This document shows positions 18,007 to 27,925 of a DNA stretch of 64,000 bases, in pieces; positions within the stretch are counted from its first letter, which is position 1, and each line of letters opens with the position of its first letter. Origin of the DNA: Alloactinosynnema sp. L-07 (GTDB lineage: Bacteria > Actinomycetota > Actinomycetes > Mycobacteriales > Pseudonocardiaceae); the NCBI RefSeq assembly GCF_900070365.1, contig NZ_LN850107.1, positions 3,100,001-3,164,000 on the forward strand, given 5' to 3'. Both the position numbers and the translations under genes were made by a program. The notes under the pieces were generated by a model, which did not search any database, was not told the DNA's origin, and saw nothing but the letters and a program-made list of their open reading frames with translations.

Positions 18007-18987
18007 ATGACCCACACACCCAGCAGGCCACCACACCCTTCGGCCGCGCAATCCCGACAAGCGCTCTTTCAAACACCTCAACCCAAAACCCCCCGAGCGC
18101 AGCCCCCACCCATCCCAGGGGGGACGTCCCTGCGCCAGTCTATCGGGAGAGGCCGACAGAAAAGGCGGGGCGAGCGGGGGCTGTGGATAACCTACAGCCT
18201 GTTGACAGCCATCGTCCTCATCTCCGCCTTCCCCCTATACTGGTCAATAGTCGTGTCCTCGCGCGACAAATCCGCCATCGGCCGCTACCCGCCACCGCTG
18301 GTACCCGGCGGCAACCTCTGGGACAACCTCACAACCGCGTTCGACCAAGGCGACTTCGGCATCGCGCTGGTCAACTCGACCCTCGTCGCCGGGACGATCA
18401 CCGTGTCGGTCGTGTTCACCTCGACGCTCGCCGGTTTCGCCTTCGCCAAGTTGAGGTTCAAAGGAAAGAACGCGCTCTTCGGCATGGTCGTGGCCACCAT
18501 GCTCGTGCCCACCCAGCTCGCGATCATCCCGCTCTACATCATGGTCACGCAGTGGTTCGGCTGGTCCAACGACCTGCGCGGGGTGATCGTCCCCGCGCTG
18601 GTCAGCGCGTTCGGTGTGTTCTTCATGCGCCAGTACGTCGCCTCCGCGATGCCCGACGAGCTCATCGAGGCCGGGCGGATCGATGGCGCGTCGACGCTGC
18701 GGATCTATTGGAGTCTGGTGTTGCCGATCGCCCGGCCTGGGGCCGCGGTGCTCGGGTTGCTGATCTTCATCACGTACTGGAACGACCTATTCTGGCCGTT
18801 GATCCTGCTCAACACGCAGAACCCGACGGTGCAGGTCGCCATCGCCAACACCGCCAGCGGGATCGAAGTGGACTACGCGCTGGTGCTCGCCGGGACGGTG
18901 ATCGCCACCTTCCCGATCTTGATCGTGTTCCTGGTGCTCGGCCGTCAGATCATTGGAGGAATCATGCAGGGGGCGGTGAAGGGATGA
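18007..18987 (+). CDS. cebG: Sugar ABC transporter permease (CebG-like, MalG type)
   Basis: 326 residues. A proline-rich cytoplasmic leader of about 55 residues precedes six membrane segments. The EAA loop reads [20 protein letters not shown], as expected for MalG-type permeases. It begins four bases after the CebF-like stop and overlaps the GH1 gene at its end (ATGA). The leader is longer than usual, so a start inside it is possible, but the reading frame, short gap and lack of a better ribosome site favour 18007. Confidence 0.86.
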   Translation: MTHTPSRPPHPSAAQSRQALFQTPQPKTPRAQPPPIPGGTSLRQSIGRGRQKRRGERGLWITYSLLTAIVLISAFPLYWSIVVSSRDKSAIGRYPPPLVPGGNLWDNLTTAFDQGDFGIALVNSTLVAGTITVSVVFTSTLAGFAFAKLRFKGKNALFGMVVATMLVPTQLAIIPLYIMVTQWFGWSNDLRGVIVPALVSAFGVFFMRQYVASAMPDELIEAGRIDGASTLRIYWSLVLPIARPGAAVLGLLIFITYWNDLFWPLILLNTQNPTVQVAIANTASGIEVDYALVLAGTVIATFPILIVFLVLGRQIIGGIMQGAVKG

Positions 18988-20342
18988 CACGGCTGGTTTT
19001 CCCCGAGGGTTTCGTCTGGGGCGCGGCGACCGCCGCGTATCAGATCGAGGGAGGCGTCGACGCGCGCGGTCGGTCCATTTGGGACACATTCGCGCACACC
19101 CCCGGGAAGATCGACGGCGGCGACACCGGGGACGTCGCCGCCGATCACTACCACCGGTATGGCGCCGACATCGCGCTGATGCGGGACCTCGGGCTGTCGG
19201 CCTACCGGTTCTCCGTGGCGTGGCCCCGCGTGCAGCCGACCGGGCGCGGACCGGCCAACGCCGCTGGACTCGACTTCTACGAGCGGATCGTCGACGAGCT
19301 GCTGGGCCAGGGCATCGCCCCCATGCTCACGCTCTACCACTGGGACCTGCCCCAGGAGCTCGAGGACGTGGGCGGCTGGGCCGAGCGCGACACCGCGGCG
19401 CGGTTCGCCGAGTACGCGGGGCTCGTGGCCGCCAGGCTGGGCGACCGGGTGCCGGGGTGGACGACGCTGAACGAGCCGTGGTGCTCGGCGTTCCTCGGCT
19501 ACGCGTCCGGGGTGCACGCGCCCGGTCGGACCGAGCCCGCCGCGGCGCTGCGGGCCGCGCACCATCTGATGCTCGCCCACGGCCTGGGCACCCTGGCCCT
19601 GCGCGACGCGCTCCCGGCGAGTGCCGAGGTGTCGATCGTGCTCAACCTGGCCGCGGTGAGCCCCGCGTCGCCCGCCGCCGAGGACGCGGCGCGGCGGATC
19701 GACGGGCTGGCCAATCGGATCTTCCTCGACCCGCTGTTCGGCGCGGGCTATCCCGCCGATGTGCTCCAGGACACCGCCGCGCTCACCGACTGGGGATTCG
19801 TGCACGCGGGCGACGAGTCAATCATCGCAACGCCCATCGATCTGTTGGGGGTCAACTACTACAGCCCGACGGTCGTCGACCTCGGCGAGGGCGAGGTCGA
19901 CGGCCCCTGGCCAGGCTGCGCGGACATCCGGACAGTCACACCGGCGGGCCCGACCACGTCGATGGGCTGGCCCATCGACGCGCGCGGACTGGGCGAGATC
20001 CTGGCCCGGCTGCGTGACGACTACCCGCCGATCCCGATCATGATCACCGAGAACGGCGCCGCGTTCGACGATGTCGTGGCCGACGACGCGGTCCGCGACT
20101 CCGACCGCGTGGCCTACCTCCACCAACACCTCGCCGTCGCGCACGAGTCCCTACGAAAAGGGGTCGACCTGCGCGGGTACTTCGTGTGGTCGCTGCTGGA
20201 CAACTTCGAGTGGGCCTACGGCTACGCGAAGCGCTTCGGCATCGTCCACGTCGACTACGCTTCGCAGCGCCGGTTGTGGAAGGACAGCGCATACTGGTAC
20301 CGGGACGTGATCAAGGCGAACGGCATCAACGGGATGGCATGA
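18984..20342 (+). CDS. bglC: GH1 beta-glucosidase (BglC-like)
   Basis: 452 residues, typical for GH1. The first residues [18 protein letters not shown] are the family N-terminal signature. The acid/base Glu164 is in TLNEPW and the nucleophile Glu356 is in ITENGAAF, so the enzyme should be active. There is no signal peptide, so it acts in the cytoplasm on imported beta-gluco-oligosaccharides and gives glucose. The ATG at 18984 overlaps the CebG-like stop; longer in-frame extensions run through the permease gene and are not real. Its stop overlaps the repressor start, so enzyme and repressor are coupled. Confidence 0.93.
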   Translation: MTRLVFPEGFVWGAATAAYQIEGGVDARGRSIWDTFAHTPGKIDGGDTGDVAADHYHRYGADIALMRDLGLSAYRFSVAWPRVQPTGRGPANAAGLDFYERIVDELLGQGIAPMLTLYHWDLPQELEDVGGWAERDTAARFAEYAGLVAARLGDRVPGWTTLNEPWCSAFLGYASGVHAPGRTEPAAALRAAHHLMLAHGLGTLALRDALPASAEVSIVLNLAAVSPASPAAEDAARRIDGLANRIFLDPLFGAGYPADVLQDTAALTDWGFVHAGDESIIATPIDLLGVNYYSPTVVDLGEGEVDGPWPGCADIRTVTPAGPTTSMGWPIDARGLGEILARLRDDYPPIPIMITENGAAFDDVVADDAVRDSDRVAYLHQHLAVAHESLRKGVDLRGYFVWSLLDNFEWAYGYAKRFGIVHVDYASQRRLWKDSAYWYRDVIKANGINGMA

Positions 20343-21352
20343 GTTCAACACGGCGTCAGCCGACACTGGACACGGTGGCCGCCGCGGCGGGGGTCTCGCG
20401 CGCGACGGTGTCGCGGGTGATCAACGGCTCGCCCAAGGTCTCCCCCGAGGTCAAGACCACCGTGGACGCGGCCATCTCGCGGCTGGGCTACGTGCCCAAC
20501 CGGGCCGCCCGCAGCCTGGCGACCCGCCGCACCGACTCGGTCGCGCTGGTCATGCGCGAACCGGACGCCACCGTGCTCGCCGACCCGTACCTCGGCAACA
20601 TGATCATCGCGACCAGCCACACGCTGATGGGCACCGGCGTGCAACTGGTCCTGATGAACGCCCAGAACGACGCCGAGCACGCCCGGCTGGCCGATTACGT
20701 GCGCGGCGGCCACGTCGACGGCGTGCTGCTGGTGTCCATGCACGGCGACGACCCGCTGCCGGAGATCCTGCTCGGCGCGGGGATCCCGACCGTGGTCGGC
20801 GGTCGCCCGCAACGGCTGCTGCCCGGCCTGACCTACGTCGACGTCGACAACCTCGGCGGCGCCGTGCTGGCCACGGAACGGCTGATCACCATCGGCAGGC
20901 GGCGCGTGGCCACTGTCGCCGGTCCACCGGACATGACCGCGGGCGTCGACCGCCTCGCCGCCTTCCAGGACACCCTGAGCGCCGCGGGCCTCGACCCGAC
21001 CCGCGTGGCCCGCGGCGCGTTCACCCGCGAGTCCGGCGAGAGGGGCATGGCCGAGGTGCTCGACCGCTGGCCGGACACCGACGCGGTGTTCGTCGCCAGC
21101 GACCTGATGGCCATCGGCGCCCTCCGCGCCCTTCGCGCGGCGGGCAGGCGGGTGCCAGAGGACGTCGCGGTGGTCGGCTATGACGACATCGAGATGGCCA
21201 AGCACACCGAGCCGCCGCTCACCACCATCCACCAGCCGGTGGTCGACCAGGCCCGGATCATGGCCGAACTCCTCCTCACCCAGATCGGCGGCGACCCGGT
21301 CGGCGACCCGGTGGTGCTGCCCACGGTGCTGGTCGAACGCGAGTCCGCCTGA
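20339..21352 (+). CDS. cebR: LacI family repressor (CebR-like)
   Basis: 337 residues. The helix-turn-helix is at the N-terminus ([21 protein letters not shown]), followed by the hinge helix region and a periplasmic-binding-protein-like sugar domain ending [15 protein letters not shown] 20339 overlaps the GH1 stop. Gene order is the same as the Streptomyces ceb locus, where CebR is released by cellobiose. The two TGAGAKCGCTTYCA operators before the GH16 gene fit this family, so it probably represses the whole operon from 14.2 kb and, through the same transcript, itself. Confidence 0.9.
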   Translation: MSSTRRQPTLDTVAAAAGVSRATVSRVINGSPKVSPEVKTTVDAAISRLGYVPNRAARSLATRRTDSVALVMREPDATVLADPYLGNMIIATSHTLMGTGVQLVLMNAQNDAEHARLADYVRGGHVDGVLLVSMHGDDPLPEILLGAGIPTVVGGRPQRLLPGLTYVDVDNLGGAVLATERLITIGRRRVATVAGPPDMTAGVDRLAAFQDTLSAAGLDPTRVARGAFTRESGERGMAEVLDRWPDTDAVFVASDLMAIGALRALRAAGRRVPEDVAVVGYDDIEMAKHTEPPLTTIHQPVVDQARIMAELLLTQIGGDPVGDPVVLPTVLVERESA

Positions 21353-21602
21353 CCATCCCGGTGTCATCCACCTACGACGGGTAGATGTCCCAAACTCCGC
21401 ATGACCCTGGACGGCCGCCTGCGCAACCGGCTCGCCGGGACCGCGAGCCGCACGTCCCCGAGGCGGTCGAGCCGCAGCAGATACGCCCCGATCCAGCAGG
21501 GCACCTGACCGGGCCAACACCGCTCGACCGGGTGAACCGATCGGCCGTAACGTCAAGGCGCCCGCTGACGACGGCCAGTACACGCGGATTCCGAGGTGGC
21601 CT

Positions 21603-23345
21603 ATGTTCCAGTCGGACGGACTCACCCCGCAGGTGCTCGTGCCCGGTGACGGCGGTCAGGTCTCGCCGCCCACGAAGGCGGCCCAGGGCCGCGACCCGGT
21701 GAAGTGGCTGTCGATCGGGCAGTTGCGTCGGACCGCGCTCGAGGTCGTGCAGGCGTCGGTGTTCGCCAAGTTCGCCGACAAGCGGGAGACCATGTCGGGC
21801 TGTCCGCGCGAGTTCTACCGCCTGCCCACCACCGACAGGGCCGTGTGGGTGGACTACGTGGCCGACACCGGTGACGGGTTCGAGGCGACATTCGCGACAG
21901 CGCGCGGCCTGGCGGGCGTCGAGGACGATGGGACGCCGATCCCGGTGGCCGGGCTGGAAACCGAACTCAAGGACCGTCCACATCAGGCACATCTCCTGGT
22001 CATGGGCGGCGACCAAGTGTACCCGGTGGCGTCGGTCGACGAGTACCGCGAACGCCTGCTCAAGGTGTTCGGGCAGGCCTCGCGCGGGAAAGTCCATGGC
22101 CGCCCGCCGGTGGTCGCGCTACCGGGCAACCACGACTGGTACGACGGGCTTGTCGCCTTCCGCAGGGTGTTCTGCGAGTCGTGGGCGCTCAACCAGCGGG
22201 CCAGACAGCGGTCGGGCATGGTCGACCTGCCCGCGGTGCGCGATGACATGGGCGGCTGGGGTGCGTTCCAGTCGCGCAGCTACTTCGCCGTCCAACTCTC
22301 GCCGCGGTGGTGGCTGTGGGGAGTGGACAGTCAGTTGGAGGCGGCGATCGACGCCGAGCAGCTGTCCTACTTCGCCGAAGCCGCGACCCACCTCGACGGC
22401 GCGGGGATCATCCTGTGCACGGCGACGCCCTGCTGGATGGAGGCCGACACCGGCGCGGTGTACGAGGCCGACGAGCAGACTCCGCTGTTCACGATGCTCT
22501 GGTTCCTGGAGCGGATCCTGGGCGCGGGCTGGCGCGACCGGGTGCGTCTGATCCTCACCGGCGACAGCCACCACTACGCGCACTACGCCCCCAGCGAAGG
22601 GATCGGCCCGGACCTGGTGACCTGCGGCGGCGGCGGCGCCTTCCTGTCCGGCACCCACCACCTGCCGGACACGCTCAAGCCCGCGTGGCGACCGTGGGAC
22701 GCGGGCTCCGACAACACGACCTACAAGCTCAAGCACAGGTATCCGTCCAAAGACGACTCCAGGAGGCAGACGACCCGGTTCCGGTTCCTCGCCGCCGCCT
22801 ACCGCAACGGCGTCGACTTCCCGCTGCTGGCGGGCGTGGTGCACGCCCTGATCTTCCTTGCCGTACTGCTGCGCGGGCCGGTGCTGATCACCATCGTGGC
22901 GGTGGTCATCGCGGTTCTGTTCGGCGCCTACGCCGCCAGTGGGGTCAAGGGGCACCGGCCAGGGTGGCCGAGGAAGTTCGCCATGTTCGGCCTGACCATC
23001 GGGCACGCCGCGCTGCACGCCGGACCGGCGTTCCTGGTGGCCTGGCTCGGGTTCGGGTGGGAACTCGGTGGACACGAGCCTTGGGTCTACGCGGTCACCG
23101 CGGTCGGGATGGTCGTGCTCGGCACGGTGGTGTTCGTGTCGTATCTGCACCTGGCCGACGGATTCGGGTACCACACCCTGGAGGCCTACTCCGGGCTGCG
23201 GATCGAGGACTACAAGTGCCATCTGCGGCTGCGGGTCACCGCGGACCAGGTGGAGGTGTACGTGATCGGGATGGACAAGGTCACCGCGCCGCTGACGAAG
23301 GTTGAGGCCTTCCCAGTCAAGCGGTTCCCCGAACCGCGCGGGTGA
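21603..23345 (+). CDS. Metallophosphoesterase with C-terminal membrane segments
   Basis: 580 residues. The N-terminal calcineurin-like phosphoesterase domain has MGGDQVYPVAS, LPGNHDWYDGL and LILTGDSHHYAHY, which supply the Asp, Asn-His and His residues of the di-metal site. The first canonical DxH block is not obvious, so the site may be altered. After about residue 400 there are four hydrophobic segments (FPLLAGVVHALIFLAVLL onward), then a soluble tail. It is thus probably membrane-bound with a cytoplasmic catalytic domain. ATG 21603 follows GAGGTGG. Similar large membrane phosphoesterases are common in actinobacteria, with unknown substrates. Confidence 0.78.
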   Translation: MFQSDGLTPQVLVPGDGGQVSPPTKAAQGRDPVKWLSIGQLRRTALEVVQASVFAKFADKRETMSGCPREFYRLPTTDRAVWVDYVADTGDGFEATFATARGLAGVEDDGTPIPVAGLETELKDRPHQAHLLVMGGDQVYPVASVDEYRERLLKVFGQASRGKVHGRPPVVALPGNHDWYDGLVAFRRVFCESWALNQRARQRSGMVDLPAVRDDMGGWGAFQSRSYFAVQLSPRWWLWGVDSQLEAAIDAEQLSYFAEAATHLDGAGIILCTATPCWMEADTGAVYEADEQTPLFTMLWFLERILGAGWRDRVRLILTGDSHHYAHYAPSEGIGPDLVTCGGGGAFLSGTHHLPDTLKPAWRPWDAGSDNTTYKLKHRYPSKDDSRRQTTRFRFLAAAYRNGVDFPLLAGVVHALIFLAVLLRGPVLITIVAVVIAVLFGAYAASGVKGHRPGWPRKFAMFGLTIGHAALHAGPAFLVAWLGFGWELGGHEPWVYAVTAVGMVVLGTVVFVSYLHLADGFGYHTLEAYSGLRIEDYKCHLRLRVTADQVEVYVIGMDKVTAPLTKVEAFPVKRFPEPRG

Positions 23346-23431
23346 GGAATTGCCCTCTTCCGCGGGCGGCAGGCCACAACTAAAATACAGTCCGGAATGT
23401 TTTTTCAAGACGTCGTCGAGAGGGAACGTTC

Positions 23432-24274
23432 ATGCGACCTTCGACCCGGCCCGCGGTCATCGCCGTCACTGGCGGCGCCCGCGGGATCGGCCTGTGTGTG
23501 GCCAAGGCATTCGCCGCCACCGGCGCCAAGGTCGGGATCGGCGACCTGGACGCCGATGGCGCGGAGAAGGCCGCCGCCGAGCTGCCCACCGAGTCGGTCG
23601 GGCTGCCGCTGGACGTCAGTGACTCGGCCGCGTTCGCGACCTTCCTCGACACCGTCGAGAGCACGCTCGGCCCGCTGGACGTGCTGGTCAACAACGCCGG
23701 GGTGATGCTGACCGGCGAGTTCCTGCGTCAGCCGGAGCGGATCGAGGCGCAGATGCTCGCGGTGAACCTGCACGGCGTGCTCACCGGCTCCCGGCTCGCG
23801 GGCACCCGTTTCGCCGCGCGAGGGCGGGGGCACATCGTCAACATCGCCTCGCTGGCCGGTGTGGTCGGCCTGCCGGGCGTGGCGAGCTACGCGGCGACGA
23901 AGTTCGGCGTGGTCGGCTTCAGCCAGGCGCTGCGCGCGGAGCTGCGGCCCACCGGGGTGCGGGTCTCCACCGTGCTTCCCGGCGTGGTCAACACCGAACT
24001 CTCCCAGGGGCTGCGCCTTGGCCGCGTCATGAAGCGGATGGCGTCGGTCGAGCCGGAGCAGGTGGCCGAGGCGGTGGTGCGGGTGGTCGCCCACGACCGG
24101 CCCGTGCGCAGCGTGCCACGAACCCTCGGAGTCACCCTGCGCACGATCAATGCCCTGCCAGAGCGGCTACAGATAGCCTTGGCCAAGGCGATGGGCGGCG
24201 AGCGCGGCTACCTCGACGTCGACCAGGCCGCGCGCGACTCCTACCACCATCGCGCGACCGGAGGCCAGGCATGA
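23432..24274 (+). CDS. Short-chain dehydrogenase/reductase (SDR)
   Basis: 280 residues. Cofactor motif TGGARGIG at the N-terminus, NNAGV in the middle, and the catalytic YAATK with an upstream Ser (NIASLAG). A classical SDR that uses NAD(P). The C-terminal extension after about residue 225 (SVPRTLGVTLRTINALPERLQ) is of the kind seen in SDRs acting on lipid or steroid-like substrates, which is only suggestive. ATG 23432 has AGAGGGAA upstream. It is coupled to the aldehyde dehydrogenase (ATGA overlap), so the pair may oxidise an alcohol to an acid through the aldehyde. Confidence 0.87.
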   Translation: MRPSTRPAVIAVTGGARGIGLCVAKAFAATGAKVGIGDLDADGAEKAAAELPTESVGLPLDVSDSAAFATFLDTVESTLGPLDVLVNNAGVMLTGEFLRQPERIEAQMLAVNLHGVLTGSRLAGTRFAARGRGHIVNIASLAGVVGLPGVASYAATKFGVVGFSQALRAELRPTGVRVSTVLPGVVNTELSQGLRLGRVMKRMASVEPEQVAEAVVRVVAHDRPVRSVPRTLGVTLRTINALPERLQIALAKAMGGERGYLDVDQAARDSYHHRATGGQA

Positions 24275-25800
24275 CCGCCACCATCGACGACATCCTCGCC
24301 GACACCGCCGACCGGGCGGGCGACCCGGTCTGGATCACCGCGCCGTTCACCGGCGAGCCGCTGGCCGCGATTCCACAGTGGACAGCCGAGGACGTCGCCG
24401 ACGGGTATCTCATGGCCAGGGCCGCGCAGCCCGGGTGGGCCGCGACCCCGGTCGCCGCCCGGTGCCAGGTCATCGGCGAGTTCCTGCGGCTGCTGCACGC
24501 CGAGCGGGAGCACGTGTACGACGTGCTGCAGGCCGAGGGCGGCAAGGCTCGGATGGACGCCGTGCTCGACGTCGCCGAGGCGATACTCGGCGGCGGCTAC
24601 CACGTGCGCACCGCGGGCCGGGTGCTGCGGCCGGTCCGCCACCGCGGCGCGATCCCGGTGCTGACCAAGACCGTGGAACTGCGCCGCCCCAAGGGTGTCG
24701 TCGCGGTGATCGCGCCGTGGAACTTCCCGGTCGCGCTGGCTGTCGCCGACGCCGTGCCCGCCCTGCTCGCCGGGAACACGGTGCTGCTCAAGCCGGACAA
24801 CCAGACCGCGCTGTCGGCGCTGCTGCTGGCCCGACTGGCGCGGCGGGCCGGGCTGCCCGACGACGTGCTCACCGTGGTCACCGGCGACCCGGCCGAGATC
24901 GGCGACGCGCTGGTCGACGGCGCGGACTATGTCGCCTTCACCGGCTCGACCGCCACCGGCCGCCGCATCGCCCAGCGCTGCGCGGCCAACCTGACCGGCT
25001 GCTCACTCGAACTCGGCGGCAAGAACCCGATGATCGTGCTCGCCGACGCGAACCTGGACCGGGCCGCGGCCGCGGTCGCGCGGGCGTCGTTCGGCAACGC
25101 GGGCCAGCTGTGCATGACCGCGGAACGGCTCTACGTGCACGCCTCGGTGTATGACCGGTTCCTGGACCTGGTCGTCCGCCATTCGAAGACGATCACCCTC
25201 GGCGCGGGCTACGACTTCACCGCCGACATCGGCTCCCTGGCCACCCGCGCGGCGCTGGACCGGGTGTCGGGCTACGTCGAGGACGCCGTGGCGCGGGGCG
25301 CGACCGTCCACATCGGCGGTCGGGCCCGGCCGGACCTTGGCCCGCTGTTCTATGAGCCGACCGTCCTCAGTGGTGTGCCTGCGACCGCGCGGATGCATCG
25401 CGAGGAGGTGTTCGGGCCGGTCGTTGCGGTGTACCCGTTCGACACCGAGGACGAGGTGATCGCGCTGGCCAACGACACCGCCTACGGCCTCACCGCGAGT
25501 GTCTGGACCACCGACACCGCGGCGGGGGCACGGCTGGCCGCGCGGATCGACGCGGGCGGGGTCGGGGTGAACGACGCCTACGCGGCGACGTTCGGCTCCC
25601 ATTCCGCGCCCGCGGGCGGCTGGAAGGACTCCGGCCTCGGCAGGCGCCACGGGTCGGCGGGACTGCTGCGCTTCACCGAACCGCAAACCCTTGCCACCCA
25701 GCGCCTCGTGGCCCTGGACGCGCGCTGGGGGCTGCCCAGGGCGCTGCACGGCAAGCTGCTCGCCAGGTCGATCGGCTGGCTCGCCCGCCTCCCGCGCTGA
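24271..25800 (+). CDS. Aldehyde dehydrogenase, succinate-semialdehyde dehydrogenase-like
   Basis: 509 residues, the standard length for the ALDH superfamily. Conserved features: APWNFPV, the cofactor loop FTGSTATGR, the catalytic Glu in LELGGKNP and the catalytic Cys in GNAGQLCMTAERL, and EEVFGPV. The C-terminus adds about 35 residues with a basic amphipathic stretch, which may hold it near the membrane. It is translated together with the SDR. The natural aldehyde is unknown. Its stop is four bases before a palindromic insertion element. Confidence 0.88.
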   Translation: MTATIDDILADTADRAGDPVWITAPFTGEPLAAIPQWTAEDVADGYLMARAAQPGWAATPVAARCQVIGEFLRLLHAEREHVYDVLQAEGGKARMDAVLDVAEAILGGGYHVRTAGRVLRPVRHRGAIPVLTKTVELRRPKGVVAVIAPWNFPVALAVADAVPALLAGNTVLLKPDNQTALSALLLARLARRAGLPDDVLTVVTGDPAEIGDALVDGADYVAFTGSTATGRRIAQRCAANLTGCSLELGGKNPMIVLADANLDRAAAAVARASFGNAGQLCMTAERLYVHASVYDRFLDLVVRHSKTITLGAGYDFTADIGSLATRAALDRVSGYVEDAVARGATVHIGGRARPDLGPLFYEPTVLSGVPATARMHREEVFGPVVAVYPFDTEDEVIALANDTAYGLTASVWTTDTAAGARLAARIDAGGVGVNDAYAATFGSHSAPAGGWKDSGLGRRHGSAGLLRFTEPQTLATQRLVALDARWGLPRALHGKLLARSIGWLARLPR

Positions 25801-25804
25801 GGGT

Positions 25805-25970
25805 TAGGGCGTGTCCTGTGGATCATGGTGGGTGGGATCCGTGATCCGCTTGGCACTTGGGCGTGCCGCGGGGACGGTCGCGTACTGGTTGTCCGTGGCC
25901 GTTCCTGCGGTGCGGCCAGGTGCCAAGCGGGCGCCGATAGCGCCCGCCATGATCCGCAGGACATGCCCTA
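25805..25970. mobile_element. MITE-like palindromic element 1 (166 bp)
   Basis: The left end begins TAGGGCGTGTCCTGTGGATC and the right end, read in reverse complement, begins TAGGGCATGTCCTGCGGATC. The match between arms continues almost to the centre (about 80 bp per arm), with scattered changes. TA (or TTAG/CTAG) at each end could be a target-site duplication, as for IS5-type elements. The apex contains, on the minus strand, CCACGGACAACCAGTACG, an 18-mer also found in the apex of element 2 at 63501. It has no transposase. The CTAG at its right end forms the TAG stop of the minus-strand gene 25968-26237. Confidence 0.78.
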
Positions 25971-26237
25971 GGCCGCCACGCTTCCGTCCAGCCACCGGAC
26001 CCCGTGCTCGGTGAGCTCGACGGGCGTGTCGCGGGTGCCTGGGCCGGGTCGCACCGCGACCAGTCCGCGCCGCTCCAGCAGTGCCAGTGCCTCGGACTCC
26101 CACTGCGGCACGTGGCCCGCGGCGAGTCCGTCGTCCCCGGCCCAGAGATAGCCCATCGGCGCGCCCCAGAGCCCGTTGTGGAAGAGCACCGCTCCCTGCG
26201 CGCAGTGGCGTAGCGCCTGTAGTTCCGTGGCGTTCAT
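25968..26237 (-). CDS. Small winged-helix-like protein of unknown function
   Basis: 89 residues. ATG 26237 has GGGAGG upstream; a longer frame to 26378 starts in an A/T-rich promoter-like region. The middle QWESEALALLERRGLVAVRPG followed by TPVELTEHGVRWLDG looks like the recognition-helix and wing part of a MarR/ArsR-type winged helix, where TEHG usually marks the wing. The N-terminal LQALRHCAQGAVLFHNGLWG helps form the first helix. It may bind DNA; a paired TACGTA site lies 64 bp upstream. Its last codon is completed by the CTAG at the end of the adjacent MITE-like element, so the insertion defines its C-terminus. Confidence 0.55.
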   Translation of the reverse strand: MNATELQALRHCAQGAVLFHNGLWGAPMGYLWAGDDGLAAGHVPQWESEALALLERRGLVAVRPGPGTRDTPVELTEHGVRWLDGSVAA

Positions 26238-26875
26238 CGCACACCTCCCGAAGTTGATTCGAGACTGCGCCCCGAGAAGGCGGTCGCGCCTCGCGAGAAA
26301 TACGTAAACAAGTACGTAGAGTCGCCCCTGAGAACGCAGGAACCCTGGAGGCCCGCTGGAGTGGCGGTCGACTTTCACCCCATCCGGTCGGGATATCCCA
26401 CGCTATGAACCGCACTGACCGCGTATGTGGGCGGCATCCGACGACGGCGGGGAGATCCTCGTCTGCGAGGCCCCGGTGTCCTGAACAGCACCGATCATGA
26501 AGGCGGCGGAGTAGCGTGGGAACCGCCGAGGACATCGTTCTCGGCGGAGTCCAGTCCGGCCGACACCGGCCGGAGACGAGGTCCGACCTGCGTCGGGCCC
26601 GCACCCACGCGACACCCCAACGGCCGCTCCGGCCACCGAGCCGCCCTCGGCACACTCGACGAATTCGGTCGCGACCGAAGGCGCCCACCACGGGGTGTGC
26701 CGACGGCGCTCAGTGGCCACGCTCGCCGAACCTCGCCACCGAGCCGCCCGCCCCGTGCGGACGGCTCGGCTGGGTGCCGATCCCACTGACCGTCCACATC
26801 GGATGGCCACGCGCTCAAGTCGCGGCACCGGTTGCGCGGCGCTACGTTCACTCGCGGAGAGTGAAGGGAGCAGGC
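26238..26875. other. Gene-poor stretch, 638 bp
   Basis: Between the small winged-helix gene and the HdeD-like gene. Open frames exist on both strands (for example 26403-26828 minus and 26516 onward plus) but they encode Arg/Pro-rich chains without any family pattern and overlap each other, so I treat them as chance. The left part holds the paired TACGTA site and probably the promoter of the minus-strand gene; the right part should hold the promoter of the HdeD-like gene. It may contain decayed coding sequence that I cannot identify. Confidence 0.4.
26301..26318. promoter_or_regulatory. Candidate operator TACGTA-N6-TACGTA
   Basis: Two identical self-complementary hexamers with a six-base spacer lie in an A/T-rich patch 64 bp upstream of the winged-helix gene at 26237. 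This is a common layout for TetR or MarR dimers, and autoregulation by the adjacent gene is the simplest reading. Nothing else here supports it. Confidence 0.4.
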
Positions 26876-27415
26876 ATGGGCCAGCCTCTTGGTGCGATCA
26901 GCCGCAAGTGGTGGATGGTGGTCCTCCTCGGGGTGCTCATCGCCGTGCTCGGTGTCCTGCTCCTGGCCAACCTGGCCGCCGCGCTGGCGACGTTGGCCGT
27001 GTTCGTCGCGATCGGGATGCTGGTCGCCGGGATCGACGACATCGTCGGTGCCGACCGGTACCGGACCCGCTGGCCGTCCTACCTGCTCGGCGCGATGTGG
27101 ATCGTGTTCGGGCTCGTCGCCCTGTTCTGGCCGGGGATCACGCTGCTCGCCCTGGCGCTGACCGTCGGGATCTCGTTCGTGGCGGGCGGTGCCATCCAGG
27201 TGGGCATGGCGCTGGCGTGGCGCCGTGAGCTGCCCGCGTGGGGGATGTGGCTCGCGGTGGGGCTGGTGACCCTGATGGTCGGGCTCATCGCGCTGGCCTG
27301 GCCCAACCTCACCGTGCTCACCCTGGCGATCTGGCTGGGTGTTGGCCTGCTGGTGCGCGGTCTCACCGTGATCTGGTTCGGCACCCGCCTGCGCACGCTC
27401 GGCGCGCTGGTCTGA
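26876..27415 (+). CDS. HdeD family (DUF308) membrane protein
   Basis: 179 residues with six hydrophobic segments arranged as three similar pairs, for example VVLLGVLIAVLGVLLLANLA and MWLAVGLVTLMVGLIALAWP. The repeated pattern of a helix ending in G/A-xx-xLLxP is characteristic of HdeD/DUF308. HdeD in Escherichia coli is part of an acid-resistance island; in actinobacteria the role is unknown. ATG 26876 follows AAGGGAG. Its stop abuts the stop of the decayed FMN reductase gene on the other strand, with no space for a terminator. Confidence 0.82.
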   Translation: MGQPLGAISRKWWMVVLLGVLIAVLGVLLLANLAAALATLAVFVAIGMLVAGIDDIVGADRYRTRWPSYLLGAMWIVFGLVALFWPGITLLALALTVGISFVAGGAIQVGMALAWRRELPAWGMWLAVGLVTLMVGLIALAWPNLTVLTLAIWLGVGLLVRGLTVIWFGTRLRTLGALV

Positions 27416-27925
27416 TCAGAGCGCCACCGCAAGTGGGCGACGGGCGTGGACCGCCTCCGAGAATCCGTCGACCGCGGTGCGCACCGGCCCTTCGCCCGCC
27501 GCGTCGAGCGCGACTCGGTCCGCGTCGACCGCGATGTGCTTGTCCAGGACCAACCAGCCTTGCACCACGTGGTCCGCGCCCAGTGACGTGAGCACCGGGC
27601 GCAGCGCGTAGTCGATGGCGAGCACGTGGGCGGGGGTGCCGCCGGTGACCAGCGGCAGCACGGCCTTTCCCGCCAACGCGAACTGCGGGAGCAAGTCGAG
27701 CAAAGCCTTCAACAGCCCCGAATAGGCCGCCTTGTAGACGGGTGAAGCGACCACCACCGCGTCCGCGCCCGCGATCGCGTCGATCACCCCGGTGATGGCA
27801 GGGTCGGCCGTGTCGGCGGCCAGCAGCGCCGCGGTGGCAGGTCGCGGACGCGAACTCGCGGACCACGTGCCCGTGCGCCCGCAGCCTGCGCGCGACATAG
27901 CCGGACAGGGCGGCGGTCCTCGACG
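27416..27925 (-). pseudogene. Decayed NADPH-dependent FMN reductase (SsuE/MsuE-like)
   Basis: The C-terminal two thirds are intact in one frame: ADAVVVASPVYKAAYSGLLK and GKAVLPLVTGGTPAHVLAID are hallmarks of SsuE/MsuE-type flavin reductases. The next part of the protein (RTAALSGYVARRLRAHGHVV, then RDLPP) is found in the two other frames, so at least two frameshifts have occurred near 27830-27850. The first 10-15 residues, including the usual GSPS flavin loop, are missing: the sequence breaks at about 27925 against the remains of a monooxygenase on the other strand. Such reductases feed FMNH2 to two-component monooxygenases. An open frame to 27988 could still be translated, with an unrelated N-terminus. 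Confidence 0.75.

Noticed and set aside
25811..26014. Small protein encoded across element 1
   Set aside because: The frame follows one arm of the palindrome and runs into the neighbouring gene on the other strand; it is explained by the inverted repeat. A peptide likeness to the second element (TDNQY) follows from the shared DNA core.
26403..26851. Several overlapping frames between the winged-helix and HdeD-like genes
   Set aside because: They overlap on both strands, encode Arg/Pro-rich chains without any family motif, and lack ribosome sites.
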